From Asticcacaulis currens (GTDB lineage: Bacteria > Pseudomonadota > Alphaproteobacteria > Caulobacterales > Caulobacteraceae): a stretch of DNA of 44,445 nt. Shown piece after piece: positions 24,461-32,285 of the stretch. The stretch lies in contig NZ_JAQQKW010000016.1 in assembly GCF_028550395.1 (NCBI RefSeq), forward strand, positions 1 through 44,445, in the 5' to 3' direction. Each line of letters opens with the position of its first letter. Positions within the stretch are counted from its first letter, which is position 1. Both the position numbers and the translations under genes were made by a program. Under the pieces are notes generated by a model. It was not told the origin of the DNA and ran no database searches. It saw nothing but the letters and a program-made list of their open reading frames with translations.

Positions 24461-24625
24461 AGCCTCATGCCAAAAAGTGGGCACCATTTTTTGGATACAC
24501 ATGAGGCGTGAAAAAAGCCTCATACCAAAAAGTGGGCGCCATTTTTTGGATACACATGAGGCGTGAAAAAAGCCTCATGCCAAAAAGTGGACACCACTTT
24601 TGGGATACACATGAGGCGTCAAAAA
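24461..24625. repeat. Three tandem 55-bp palindromic repeats
   Basis: Units are 24461-24515, 24516-24570 and 24571-24625, differing at a few positions. Each begins AGCCTCATG and ends CATGAGGCGTGAAAAA. The outer arms GCCTCATG/CATGAGGC are perfect, and the inner arms CAAAAAGTGG and CCATTTTTTG pair around a 3-5 base loop, so each unit can fold into a long hairpin. Copy 1 starts directly after the receptor stop codon. Confidence 0.9.
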
Positions 24626-24645
24626 ATGCCTTGGCGTGAAGGCAT

Positions 24646-24692
24646 CGGGAGCGGGTCGCATCCCCTCTGCGGCCCGCTCCCGTTCTTTTTTT
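24646..24692 (+). terminator. Strong terminator after the sucrose receptor
   Basis: A 15-bp stem (CGGGAGCGGGTCGCA with TGCGGCCCGCTCCCG, one G-T pair) and 7-base loop is followed by TTCTTTTTTT. It separates the receptor from the MFS gene. Confidence 0.88.
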
Positions 24693-24742
24693 CTCGCCTA
24701 CGGCTTCTGAACGTATAACAACAAAATACAGAGAACCGCTCC

Positions 24743-25972
24743 ATGACGACATCTTCGCCAAGTCTGACCCGGCCGGCCAATATCGCCCTGATCACCGGGC
24801 TGACCTATCTGATGTTCATGATGTTCGCCATGACGACGGATGCGGTGGGCGTCATCATCCCCGAAGTCATCCGCGACTACGGCCTGAGCATGACCGAAGC
24901 CGGGGCATTCCATTATGCCACCATGGGGGGCATCGCCATTGCCGGTCTGGGGCTGGGGTTTCTGGCCGATCGTCTGGGGCGCAAATGGACGATCATTCTG
25001 GGCCTGAGCCTGTTTGCGCTCAACTCCTTCCTGTTTGCCGTTGGCAATGATTTTCTGTTCTTTGCCTGTCTGCTGTTCATCTCGGGTTTGGCCATCGGGG
25101 TGTTCAAAACCGGGGCGCTGGCCCTTATCGGCGACATCTCCACCTCGACCGAAAGCCATACGCGCGTCATGAATATGGTCGAGGGCTTTTTCGGCGTGGG
25201 TGCCATCATCGGCCCGCTGATCGTTACGCAGCTTCTGGTGTCGGGCGCGTCGTGGAAGTGGCTCTACGTCATTGCCGGGACGCTGTGCAGCCTGCTTATC
25301 CTGACGGCCTTTGTGGTGCGCTACCCCGAACGGCAGACTTCGACCAGCGAAGGCTTCAGTCTTAAGGCCTCTTTGGGTCTGGTGCGTGATCCCTATGCCC
25401 TTTCATTTTCGGCTCTCGCCATGCTCTATGTCGGGGTGGAAACCGCCATCTATGTATGGATGCCAACCTTGCTTAAGGGGTATCAGGGGCCGGCCGTGTG
25501 GCTGGCGCTTTATGCACTCAGCGTCTTCTTTGTGCTGCGCGCGGCGGGGCGTTTTCTGGGGGTGTGGATGCTTGCGCGTCTGAAATGGACGCTGGTCCTG
25601 CTGCTGTGCGCCGGGGCCATTCTGGCCTGCTTCGTAGCGGCCCTGATCGGCGGGCAGGCGGTGGCGGTCTATAGCCTGCCCCTGTCGGGCCTGTTCATGT
25701 CGGTCATGTACCCGACGATCAATTCCAAGGGCATATCGGGCTTCCGCAAGGCGCAGCACGGCGCGGCCGGCGGCGTGATCCTGTTCTTCACCTGTCTCAG
25801 CGCCGTCGTCGCCCCTCTGGCCATGGGCGCGGTGTCGGACCTGTTTGGCGGCGCGCAGTACGGGTTTGTGCTGGCCACCGGTCTGGCTCTGATCCTGTTT
25901 GTGGCGCTGATCTTCAACCACCGTCATGACCCGGCGGGCGCCCGGCTTAAGGCGCTCAATTCCGAGTACTGA
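24743..25972 (+). CDS. MFS sugar transporter of the sucrose locus
   Basis: A 409-residue inner-membrane protein with about 12 spans. The MFS loop 2-3 motif appears as GFLADRLGRKWTI, and a cytoplasmic loop divides the two halves near residues 195-215. It probably carries sucrose from periplasm to cytoplasm for amylosucrase (SuxC role). I cannot tell from sequence whether it prefers sucrose or a monosaccharide. The gene sits behind a strong terminator, so it likely has its own promoter in 24693-24742. Its stop codon abuts that of the convergent lacI-type gene. Confidence 0.85.
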   Translation: MTTSSPSLTRPANIALITGLTYLMFMMFAMTTDAVGVIIPEVIRDYGLSMTEAGAFHYATMGGIAIAGLGLGFLADRLGRKWTIILGLSLFALNSFLFAVGNDFLFFACLLFISGLAIGVFKTGALALIGDISTSTESHTRVMNMVEGFFGVGAIIGPLIVTQLLVSGASWKWLYVIAGTLCSLLILTAFVVRYPERQTSTSEGFSLKASLGLVRDPYALSFSALAMLYVGVETAIYVWMPTLLKGYQGPAVWLALYALSVFFVLRAAGRFLGVWMLARLKWTLVLLLCAGAILACFVAALIGGQAVAVYSLPLSGLFMSVMYPTINSKGISGFRKAQHGAAGGVILFFTCLSAVVAPLAMGAVSDLFGGAQYGFVLATGLALILFVALIFNHRHDPAGARLKALNSEY

Positions 25973-26989
25973 TCAGGTCGAGGCCCGCTCGATCAGTCCG
26001 GCGGCCAGAACGGCGGACGAGGTCTTTTCTCCCGCCAGTCGCCGGAACAGCAGATCGACCATCAGTTGCGCCCCCAGCCGTAAGTCCTGCTTCACGGTCG
26101 TCAGGGCCGGGGACATAGTCTTCGACATGGCCACGTCGTCGAAACCGCAAACAGCCACATCCTCCGGCACGCGCCGCCCGGCATCGCTCAGGGCATGAAT
26201 AGCGGCCAGGGCGATGACGTCCGACGCCGCAAATATGGCATCGAAGCGCCGGCGCGAGGCGATCAGGCCCTTGACCGTCTCATAGGCCGAATCCGGCGTG
26301 AAGTGCGTCTCGATGATCTGCGCGGGCGTCAGTTTGTGCCCCGCCTGAGCGAGCCCTTCGCCAAAGCCCTTCAGACGCGCCGCCACCTCGGGCACCTGAG
26401 CCGGGCCAAGGAACAGGACGTGCTTGCGGCTCTTACTCAGCAGATGCTCCGCCGCCAGACGCCCGCCATGCACATTGTCCACGCCGACCGAACAATAGCC
26501 CTGATCCGGTAGCCGCTCGCCCCACACCACCATCGGATTATAGTGAGTCGAGATGGCGTTGATCTCTTCGTGCTGATCGCTTTGCCCCAGGACCAGCATG
26601 GCATCGAAACGGTGCGACTTGACCAGCGTGTTCAGCCATCCGCTTTGCGGCGACAGATTTTTCGACACCAGCAGGTCGTAGCCGCGCCGGAACACTTCTT
26701 CCGACAGATAGCCGACCAGTTCGAGCAGGAAGGGATCAGTCATCTGCTGACCGGTTTCGTGCCCCAGCGGCAGGACCAGACCGATGGTCCGCGTCGTTTG
26801 CATCCGCAGGTTCCGCGCCGCCTGATTGACGGCGTAGCCGTGCGCTTCGGCGATGGCGATGATGCGCCGCTTCTGAGGCTCCGGTACTAGCGGACTGTCG
26901 GCCAGAGCGCGCGATACGGTGGCCAGAGATACGTCCGCCAGACGGGCGATATCCGTCATCTTGACTTTGGCAGGAGGGGTGTCTGTCAT
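25973..26989 (-). CDS. LacI-family repressor of the sucrose locus (SuxR-like)
   Basis: A 338-residue regulator. The LacI helix-turn-helix and hinge are clear at the N-terminus (MTDIARLADVSLATVSRALAD, then AARNLRM), followed by a periplasmic-binding-like effector domain (TIGLVLPLGHETGQQ onward). The ATG at 26989 is preferred to a TTG at 27013. The likely effector is sucrose or a derivative, and the likely operator is the palindrome TGTAATCGATTACA in the divergent region, about 5 kb away. This assignment is contextual. Confidence 0.88.
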   Translation of the reverse strand: MTDTPPAKVKMTDIARLADVSLATVSRALADSPLVPEPQKRRIIAIAEAHGYAVNQAARNLRMQTTRTIGLVLPLGHETGQQMTDPFLLELVGYLSEEVFRRGYDLLVSKNLSPQSGWLNTLVKSHRFDAMLVLGQSDQHEEINAISTHYNPMVVWGERLPDQGYCSVGVDNVHGGRLAAEHLLSKSRKHVLFLGPAQVPEVAARLKGFGEGLAQAGHKLTPAQIIETHFTPDSAYETVKGLIASRRRFDAIFAASDVIALAAIHALSDAGRRVPEDVAVCGFDDVAMSKTMSPALTTVKQDLRLGAQLMVDLLFRRLAGEKTSSAVLAAGLIERAST

Positions 26990-27064
26990 CGCGCAGCCCG
27001 TTTCATGACGCAAAACCTATCGGTATTTGGTCGGTGTATCAACGGTCTATACGGAGATTCGCGC

Positions 27065-27373
27065 CTATGCCTTGTATATCTTACACAGGGTCTCCATCAG
27101 TCTTTGCGCCGCCGGATCGCTGATGGAATAGTAGATGGTCTGACCGTCGCGGCGGGTGGTCACGAGATTCTCCGCCCGCATCTTGGCCAGATGCTGTGAC
27201 GTGCCGGCAATCGCCTGCCCCAGATAGTCGGCCAGATCGGAGACGCTGGCCTCTCCCTCGAACAGGCGGCAGAGAATCATCAGCCGATGCTCACTGGCCA
27301 GAAGTTTCAGCATTCGCGTCGCGCGCTGCACGTTCGGCTTCAGGTTTTGCAGGTCCTGGGCGGTGACGGTCAT
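27065..27373 (-). CDS. ArsR-family repressor, possibly persulfide-sensing (BigR/SqrR-like)
   Basis: A 102-residue winged-helix regulator. The recognition region is LADYLGQAIAGTSQHLAKMRAENLV and the wing TTRRDGQTIYYSISD. Cysteines are at C35 (MILCRLFEGE) and C97 (METLCKIYK). BigR and SqrR sense reactive sulfur through a cysteine in the same MILC position and one near the C-terminus; here the second is about one helical turn earlier than I expect. A rhodanese gene follows on the same strand upstream, which supports the sulfur reading. There is no metal-site CxC motif of arsenic sensors. Confidence 0.85.
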   Translation of the reverse strand: MTVTAQDLQNLKPNVQRATRMLKLLASEHRLMILCRLFEGEASVSDLADYLGQAIAGTSQHLAKMRAENLVTTRRDGQTIYYSISDPAAQRLMETLCKIYKA

Positions 27374-27499
27374 GACTCAACACTTTCACGGGCGTCGTCT
27401 GTAAGGGCAAAAGACATAGCCAATAGGGTCAATCCGGTCGAGACAAAAGACGGTGACGTCGCAAGCGGGACAATACCCGGCGAGGATGGCGCGATTGTC

Positions 27500-27850
27500 T
27501 CAACGAATCGTGGGCAGGCCTGCGCTCTTCCAGCTATTGATACCACCCTGAAGGTGATGATCGACCGCCGCCCCGAAGTCGCGGCAGGCCTTAACCGCTT
27601 GCGCCGAGCGGCCGCCCGCCAGACACTGCATGACCACCGTGCGCGCCTCTGCCGCGACGATCGCGGTTTGCAGCGCCTCAGACGACAGGCGAGACAGCGG
27701 CAGATTGACGGCACCCTCAATATGTTCGGCCTCAAATTCCGACGGTTCGCGTACATCAATCAGCAGGAGTGTTTTGGTCTGTAACCCCGTGTGCACTTCG
27801 GCCGGGCTCAGGTTGGTGATGGGTGTTTGGGGTTTGAACAGGCCGAACAT
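27500..27850 (-). CDS. Single-domain rhodanese sulfurtransferase
   Basis: A 116-residue protein with one rhodanese domain: IDVREPSEFEAEHIEGAVNLPL and the active-site loop C76-LAGGRS, the form typical of GlpE/YgaP-like enzymes. It moves sulfane sulfur to cyanide, thiols or a protein acceptor. There is no signal peptide. It diverges from a DUF2892 membrane-protein gene; in YgaP these two domains are fused, so the adjacent pair probably works together. The ArsR regulator lies 126 bases downstream on the same strand. Confidence 0.9.
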   Translation of the reverse strand: MFGLFKPQTPITNLSPAEVHTGLQTKTLLLIDVREPSEFEAEHIEGAVNLPLSRLSSEALQTAIVAAEARTVVMQCLAGGRSAQAVKACRDFGAAVDHHLQGGINSWKSAGLPTIR

Positions 27851-27878
27851 GGGGCAACCTCGAAAACTTTAGGCTTGA

Positions 27879-27901
27879 CTATTTCGTATTTAAGATAATA
27901 G
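27879..27901. promoter_or_regulatory. Dyad in the divergent rhodanese/DUF2892 promoter region
   Basis: CTATT and AATAG form arms separated by 13 AT-rich bases, overlapping a -35-like TTGACT at 27875-27880. Position between two divergent genes of the module makes it a candidate ArsR operator. The arms are short. Confidence 0.25.
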
Positions 27902-27952
27902 GCAATTACGGGCAAGCCTTTTTTAGGTTTGTCCCTATCATGGAGTAAGAGC

Positions 27953-28156
27953 ATGTCTCTTGAACGTCTCGTTCTGGCCTTTGCGGGGACCGTCGTACTG
28001 GTGTCCGTGGCCCTGACGCATTTTGTGCATCCCAACTTTATGTGGCTGACCGTCTTTGCCGGCGCCAATCTCATCGTACTGGCCTTTACCGGTTTCTGTC
28101 CGGCGGCCATGGTCTTCCGCGCCCTGGGCGCCAGGGCGGGGGCGGTGTTCAAATGA
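27953..28156 (+). CDS. DUF2892 (YgaP transmembrane domain-like) protein
   Basis: A 67-residue protein with two hydrophobic spans (LVLAFAGTVVLVSVALTHF and WLTVFAGANLIVLAFTGFCP) and the conserved FTGFCPAAMVF, which matches DUF2892, the membrane part of YgaP. GGAG precedes the ATG at 27953. Its cysteine near the second span is conserved in the family. It overlaps the next gene by four bases (ATGA), so the two are translationally coupled. Confidence 0.85.
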   Translation: MSLERLVLAFAGTVVLVSVALTHFVHPNFMWLTVFAGANLIVLAFTGFCPAAMVFRALGARAGAVFK

Positions 28157-28512
28157 GCAAGCCCTACCCTGAGATTACCGCGCGCCTTTCGGCCAATATC
28201 AAGACCTTGCGCAAGGATATTCCCGAAACCATGGCGGGTTTCTCGGCTCTGGCCAAGGCCGCAACCGCAGACGGCGCGCTGGACAAGAAGATGAAGGAAT
28301 TCATCGCTCTGGCCATTGGGGTGGCTACGCGTTGCGACGGCTGTATCGGCTATCACGCCGAGGCACTGGTGCGGCTGGGGGCCAGTAAGACGGAGATCGA
28401 AGAGCTGCTTGGCATGGCCATCTATATGGGGGGCGGACCGTCCCTGATGTACGCCGCCGACGCCCTTATGGCTTTTGAGCAGTATTCGGCGTCTGGGACG
28501 TCCAGCGTATAA
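28153..28512 (+). CDS. AhpD-like carboxymuconolactone decarboxylase-family protein
   Basis: A 119-residue helical protein with the redox motif C61-D-G-C64-I-G-Y-H68, diagnostic of AhpD-like proteins that act as peroxidase partners or general disulfide reductants. The surrounding KEFIALAIGVATRCDGC and the following ALVRLGASKTEIEELLGMAI are typical. Its start overlaps the DUF2892 stop. Its last 47 bases overlap the end of the convergent lipocalin gene. A role in thiol or persulfide detoxification fits the neighbours. Confidence 0.88.
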   Translation: MSKPYPEITARLSANIKTLRKDIPETMAGFSALAKAATADGALDKKMKEFIALAIGVATRCDGCIGYHAEALVRLGASKTEIEELLGMAIYMGGGPSLMYAADALMAFEQYSASGTSSV

Positions 28513-29041
28513 GATCGGTATTGTACCCCAATTCCCGCGCGCGGTTACGCAGGTCTTCGCGCACCTTGAAGGCGGGTGATGGCGCGCGGGTCAGGATCCA
28601 CAGATACTTGCCCGACGGCTCACCGACGATGGACCAGCTATAGTCGTCGGCGTGATCCAGCACCCAGTAATCGCCGACATAGAAAGGCCCGAAGAAGGAG
28701 ACTTTCAGCTTGGCATTGCCGCTGTCGCTGACGATCTTCGCCTTGCCTTTGGAGGCTTTACCGGGTTCGCCCTTGCGCCAGCCGCAGGTGTTGAGAATGT
28801 TGATCTTGCCGTCTTCGGCCAGACTGTACTGCGCCGTGACCTGATCGCAGTCCTTCTCAAAGCGGTTCTCATAGCGCCCCAGTTCGTACCACAGGCCCAG
28901 ATAGCGCGTCAGTTCCACCGGCTTGGCCGGTTGGGGCACGTTGGGATTACCCACCGGCATGGCGGTGACGGCCTGAGCGCTGAGGGCCAGAAGGGCGGCA
29001 GAGGCGAGGGCGAGGGGCAGGGCGTAGTCGCGCGGTTTCAT
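28466..29041 (-). CDS. Bacterial lipocalin (Blc-like)
   Basis: A 191-residue protein with an N-terminal signal sequence (about 1-28, no lipobox cysteine seen) and a lipocalin barrel. The first structurally conserved region is YLGLWYELGRYENRFEKDC, followed by QVTAQYSLAEDGKINILNTC and the late motif YLWILTRAP. Such proteins bind fatty acids or lysophospholipids at the outer membrane. GGAG precedes the ATG at 29041. The absence of a lipobox suggests a soluble periplasmic form, unlike E. coli Blc. Confidence 0.88.
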   Translation of the reverse strand: MKPRDYALPLALASAALLALSAQAVTAMPVGNPNVPQPAKPVELTRYLGLWYELGRYENRFEKDCDQVTAQYSLAEDGKINILNTCGWRKGEPGKASKGKAKIVSDSGNAKLKVSFFGPFYVGDYWVLDHADDYSWSIVGEPSGKYLWILTRAPSPAFKVREDLRNRARELGYNTDLIRWTSQTPNTAQKP

Positions 29042-29110
29042 GCAGGTCTCCATATCTGTGATCAGCTTGCCGGTGCACGTGTAAAGATACGATCCGGCGG
29101 CGCAGGATGT

Positions 29111-29779
29111 TCATGTGCGAATAGGTAGGATGGTGCGTCCATAGATGAGATAAGGGGTGAAGGGCTCGCCCTGCGCCGCTTCGGTCAGGGCCGCGTGCTG
29201 GATATCGAGGCCGCCGGTGAAGCTGCCGAAGGCGGGCAGGATCAGGCGATTGCGGTTAAGCGCAAAGCATTTGCCACTGACCTTGTGACCGCGTACCCGC
29301 GTCGTCAGCTTGGGGTGGAAATGGCCGATGATCTGCGGATAATCCGTCGGCTCGGCCTCGTGGCGGAAGGCGATACCCTCCACCACATGATCGTCCACAA
29401 AGGTGAGACAGTCGTCGCGGATCAGGCCGACATCGTGATTGCCTTCGACCCACAGGCACGACTCGACCGTGCCGCACAGGCTGAGCAAATGGGTGCGCGT
29501 GTTGGGCTCCAGCCTTTGCCAGGCACCGCGATCGTGGAAGCTGTCGCCCAGCAGGACAAGGGTACGCGGCTGATAACGCACCATCAGGGCTTCGAGGCGC
29601 TTGAGCGTGTCCAGCGTATCGTAAGGCGCGATGGCCGATCCGAACTGCGCCAGAAAGGTCGATTTCTCGAAATGCAGGTCCGATACGGCCAGCAGGCTGT
29701 GCGCCGGCCACCACAGGGCAAGGTCGGCATCGAGCACCATGCGGTGGCCCGCAAACTCTACCTCAGCCGTCGAGGCCAT
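29111..29779 (-). CDS. pdeM: Ligase-associated metallophosphoesterase
   Basis: A 222-residue calcineurin-like phosphoesterase of the ligase-associated group. The metal-binding motifs are VSDLHFEKS (D34, H36), GDSFHD, GNHD and GHFHPK. It probably cleans phosphodiester or blocked 3' ends before ligation; the precise substrate is not known. It overlaps the end of the helicase gene by 17 bases, so the two are co-translated. Confidence 0.92.
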   Translation of the reverse strand: MASTAEVEFAGHRMVLDADLALWWPAHSLLAVSDLHFEKSTFLAQFGSAIAPYDTLDTLKRLEALMVRYQPRTLVLLGDSFHDRGAWQRLEPNTRTHLLSLCGTVESCLWVEGNHDVGLIRDDCLTFVDDHVVEGIAFRHEAEPTDYPQIIGHFHPKLTTRVRGHKVSGKCFALNRNRLILPAFGSFTGGLDIQHAALTEAAQGEPFTPYLIYGRTILPIRT

Positions 29780-32210
29780 CGACCACCTCCTGCATCAGGC
29801 GTTCGGCCGCCGCTTCGGCGCTTTCCTGCTGCAACAGGGCCTCGATACCGCCACCGGGCAGGCGCTCGATCCGCACATCCAGAATAACGGGCAGGGACAG
29901 GGGCGAGGGACGCGGCAGGTCGCAAAAGGCGATCCGCTCGCGGAAGGTCAGGATGAGGTCGGTCAAACGGTCGAGGTCCAGAAGTTCGCGTTCGGCATCG
30001 GCGCGCGACAGCCGCAAAAGGACATGACCGGGCTCGTACTTGCGCAGCACATCATAGATGAGATCGGTTGAAAAGGTCACCTGTTTCAGCGTCTTGCGCG
30101 CCGCATTATTGTTCTGTTCGACCAGACCGGCAATGGTCGCCACGCGGCGGAAGGAGCGTTTGAGCATGGGCGAGTCCGCCAGCCATTCCTCCAGCTCGTC
30201 GGCCAGAATATCGGTCGAAAACAGGTCATGGATCATGCCGTCGGTCACCTGTTCGACGCTGTTGATGGCCAGCCCGTAATCGGTGACGGTGAAACTCAAG
30301 GGATGAAGCTGATAGCGCTCCATGCGTCGCGACAGCAGCATTCCCAGCGTCTGATTAGCGCGGCGGCCCTCAAACGTATAGAGGACCAGCGTATAGAGCT
30401 TGCCGCGCGGAAAACTCTCGATCAAAAGGTCCTGACGGTCGGGCAGACGCGAAAAGCGCGTTTGCAACCTCAGCCAGTCGCGCACCTCAGCGGGCAATTC
30501 GCCCCTCGTGTCCTCCGACTGCAACAGGCCGCGCACTCCGTCGGCGAGGAAGGTCGAAAGCGGCATCTGCCCGCCGGAATAGGTGGGCAATAATGGCTCC
30601 TTAGCGGCACTGGGGCGGGCATCCAGCGTCATGTCGTGGATGCGCTCGAAGGCCAGCACCTCACCGGCGAAGAAGAAGGTGTCGCCGGGTCGCATGGACT
30701 GTCCGAACTGTTCCTCGATTTCCCCCAGATATTTGCCGCCGCGCCCGTGCAGGCGCCGCACCTTGAGCTTTCCGGCCTCGATAATGACGCCGATATTTTG
30801 CCTGTGGCGGCGGGCGATCTGGGGGGAGGCCGGTATCCACCCCTGTTCGGTTTCGCTCAGGCGGTGCCAGCGGTCGTAGTTTCTCAGCACATAACCGCCA
30901 TCGACGACGAAGCGGAACAGGGTCTCGAACTGTTCATAGCTCAGGTCGCGATAGGACCACGCGGTGCGGACAATGGCATACAGGGCTTCGGGCGTCACCG
31001 GCGCGCTGCACGCCGCATTGAGGATGAATTGCGCCAGCACATCCTGCGCCCCCGGCTGCGGCACATCGCCGTCGAGTTTCCCCGCACGGATAGCGGCAAT
31101 GGCCGCTTCGCATTCCAGCACTTCAAAGCGGTTGGCCGGGCACAGAAAGGCCTTCGACGGCACATCGACGCGGTGGTTTGAACGACCTATGCGTTGCAAG
31201 AGGCGGCTGACGCCCTTGGGGGCCCCGACCTGTATGACCAAATCGACATCGCCCCAGTCGATGCCCAGTTCGATGGCCGAGGTGGCGACCAGCGCCCTGA
31301 GCTTGCCCGCCGCCATCAGGCTGATGGTCTTCAGGCGCATCTCGCGCGTCAGCGAAGCGTGGTAGATGGCAATGGGCAGGGACTCTTCATTGGCCTCCCA
31401 CAGGAACTGAAACAACAGTTCGGCCTGTGCGCGCGTATTGACGAAGACGATGGCGGTGCGCGCCTTTGCGATCTCGGACAGGATTTCCGGCACCGCGTAT
31501 TGCGCCATGAAACCGTTATAGGGCGGCGCTTTGCGCGTCGGCAATATGGTGACCTCCGGGGCGGCCTCGGCCATGCCCAGGGTGCGGCTGTCGAGAGGGT
31601 CAACGGCGTTAGCCTCGCGCCCCAGCCAGTCGCAGAACCGCTCAGGCTCGGCCACCGTGGCCGACAGGCCGATGCGGCGAAAGCCGGGACTGAAGGCCTC
31701 AAGCTGCGCCAGCGCCAGCGCGATAAGGTCGCCGCGACGTGACGCCGCCACCTGATGGATTTCGTCGATAATGACGGCCTTCAGCGTGCCGAACATCTGT
31801 GCCGCTTCCGGATAGGAGAGCAGCAGCATCAGCGACTCCGGTGTCGTCAGCAGAATATGCGGCGGTTTGGCGCGCTGGCGTTGGCGGCGATATTGCGACG
31901 TATCCCCCGTGCGGCTTTCCACACGCACGGTAAGGCTGAGCGCCTCAATCATCGCCGTGACATTGCGTTCGATATCGTAATTTAACGCCTTCAGCGGCGA
32001 AATATACAGGGTATGCAAACCGTTTGGCCGCGTCTGCGTAATATCAATGAGTGACCCCAAAAACCCCGCCAGCGTCTTTCCGGTGCCGGTAGGCGCGGTC
32101 AGAAGCGTCGAGCGCCCTGCGGCAAAGCGCGCCGTCATCTCACGCTGATGCGGCAAAAGGGTCCAGCCTTGCGAGGTAAACCAGGACTGGAAGGCATCAG
32201 GTATCGTCAT
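29763..32210 (-). CDS. Ligase-associated DEXH-box DNA helicase (Lhr-like)
   Basis: An 815-residue superfamily 2 helicase. The Q-like region is LPHQREMTARFAAG, Walker A is TAPTGTGKT (K45), motif II is DEIH, and motif III SATVAEPERF; the second RecA domain has ATSAIELGIDWGDVDLVIQ and QRIGRSNHR. The C-terminal winged-helix and Lhr-type beta region completes the ligase-associated DEXH family. It likely unwinds or remodels DNA or RNA-DNA at damage. It is transcribed divergently from the exonuclease-ligase pair over a 75-base gap. Confidence 0.95.
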   Translation of the reverse strand: MTIPDAFQSWFTSQGWTLLPHQREMTARFAAGRSTLLTAPTGTGKTLAGFLGSLIDITQTRPNGLHTLYISPLKALNYDIERNVTAMIEALSLTVRVESRTGDTSQYRRQRQRAKPPHILLTTPESLMLLLSYPEAAQMFGTLKAVIIDEIHQVAASRRGDLIALALAQLEAFSPGFRRIGLSATVAEPERFCDWLGREANAVDPLDSRTLGMAEAAPEVTILPTRKAPPYNGFMAQYAVPEILSEIAKARTAIVFVNTRAQAELLFQFLWEANEESLPIAIYHASLTREMRLKTISLMAAGKLRALVATSAIELGIDWGDVDLVIQVGAPKGVSRLLQRIGRSNHRVDVPSKAFLCPANRFEVLECEAAIAAIRAGKLDGDVPQPGAQDVLAQFILNAACSAPVTPEALYAIVRTAWSYRDLSYEQFETLFRFVVDGGYVLRNYDRWHRLSETEQGWIPASPQIARRHRQNIGVIIEAGKLKVRRLHGRGGKYLGEIEEQFGQSMRPGDTFFFAGEVLAFERIHDMTLDARPSAAKEPLLPTYSGGQMPLSTFLADGVRGLLQSEDTRGELPAEVRDWLRLQTRFSRLPDRQDLLIESFPRGKLYTLVLYTFEGRRANQTLGMLLSRRMERYQLHPLSFTVTDYGLAINSVEQVTDGMIHDLFSTDILADELEEWLADSPMLKRSFRRVATIAGLVEQNNNAARKTLKQVTFSTDLIYDVLRKYEPGHVLLRLSRADAERELLDLDRLTDLILTFRERIAFCDLPRPSPLSLPVILDVRIERLPGGGIEALLQQESAEAAAERLMQEVVDGLDG

Positions 32211-32285
32211 GGGACGCTTTTAACGTGAACGGTCATAAAAAGGCAGTTATGCCGCCTGTTACGTTCAGGATCGCGGGGGTGATCA

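Noticed and set aside
22844-24523. 559-codon minus-strand frame inside the sucrose receptor gene
   Set aside because: It is antisense to a clear TonB receptor, is rich in Val/Gly/His/Arg without motifs, and its start lies in the tandem repeats.
24461-24625. CRISPR array
   Set aside because: The 55-bp units are directly adjacent with no unique spacers, and no cas gene is present.
28153-28512. Frameshifted gene pair at the AhpD/lipocalin junction
   Set aside because: Both proteins have full-length family cores and reasonable ends, so a true overlap is simpler than a sequence error.
32211-32285. LexA (SOS) box between the helicase and exonuclease genes
   Set aside because: AACGTGAAC and GTTACGTT are imperfectly inverted, but the alphaproteobacterial GTTC-N7-GTTC pattern is absent.
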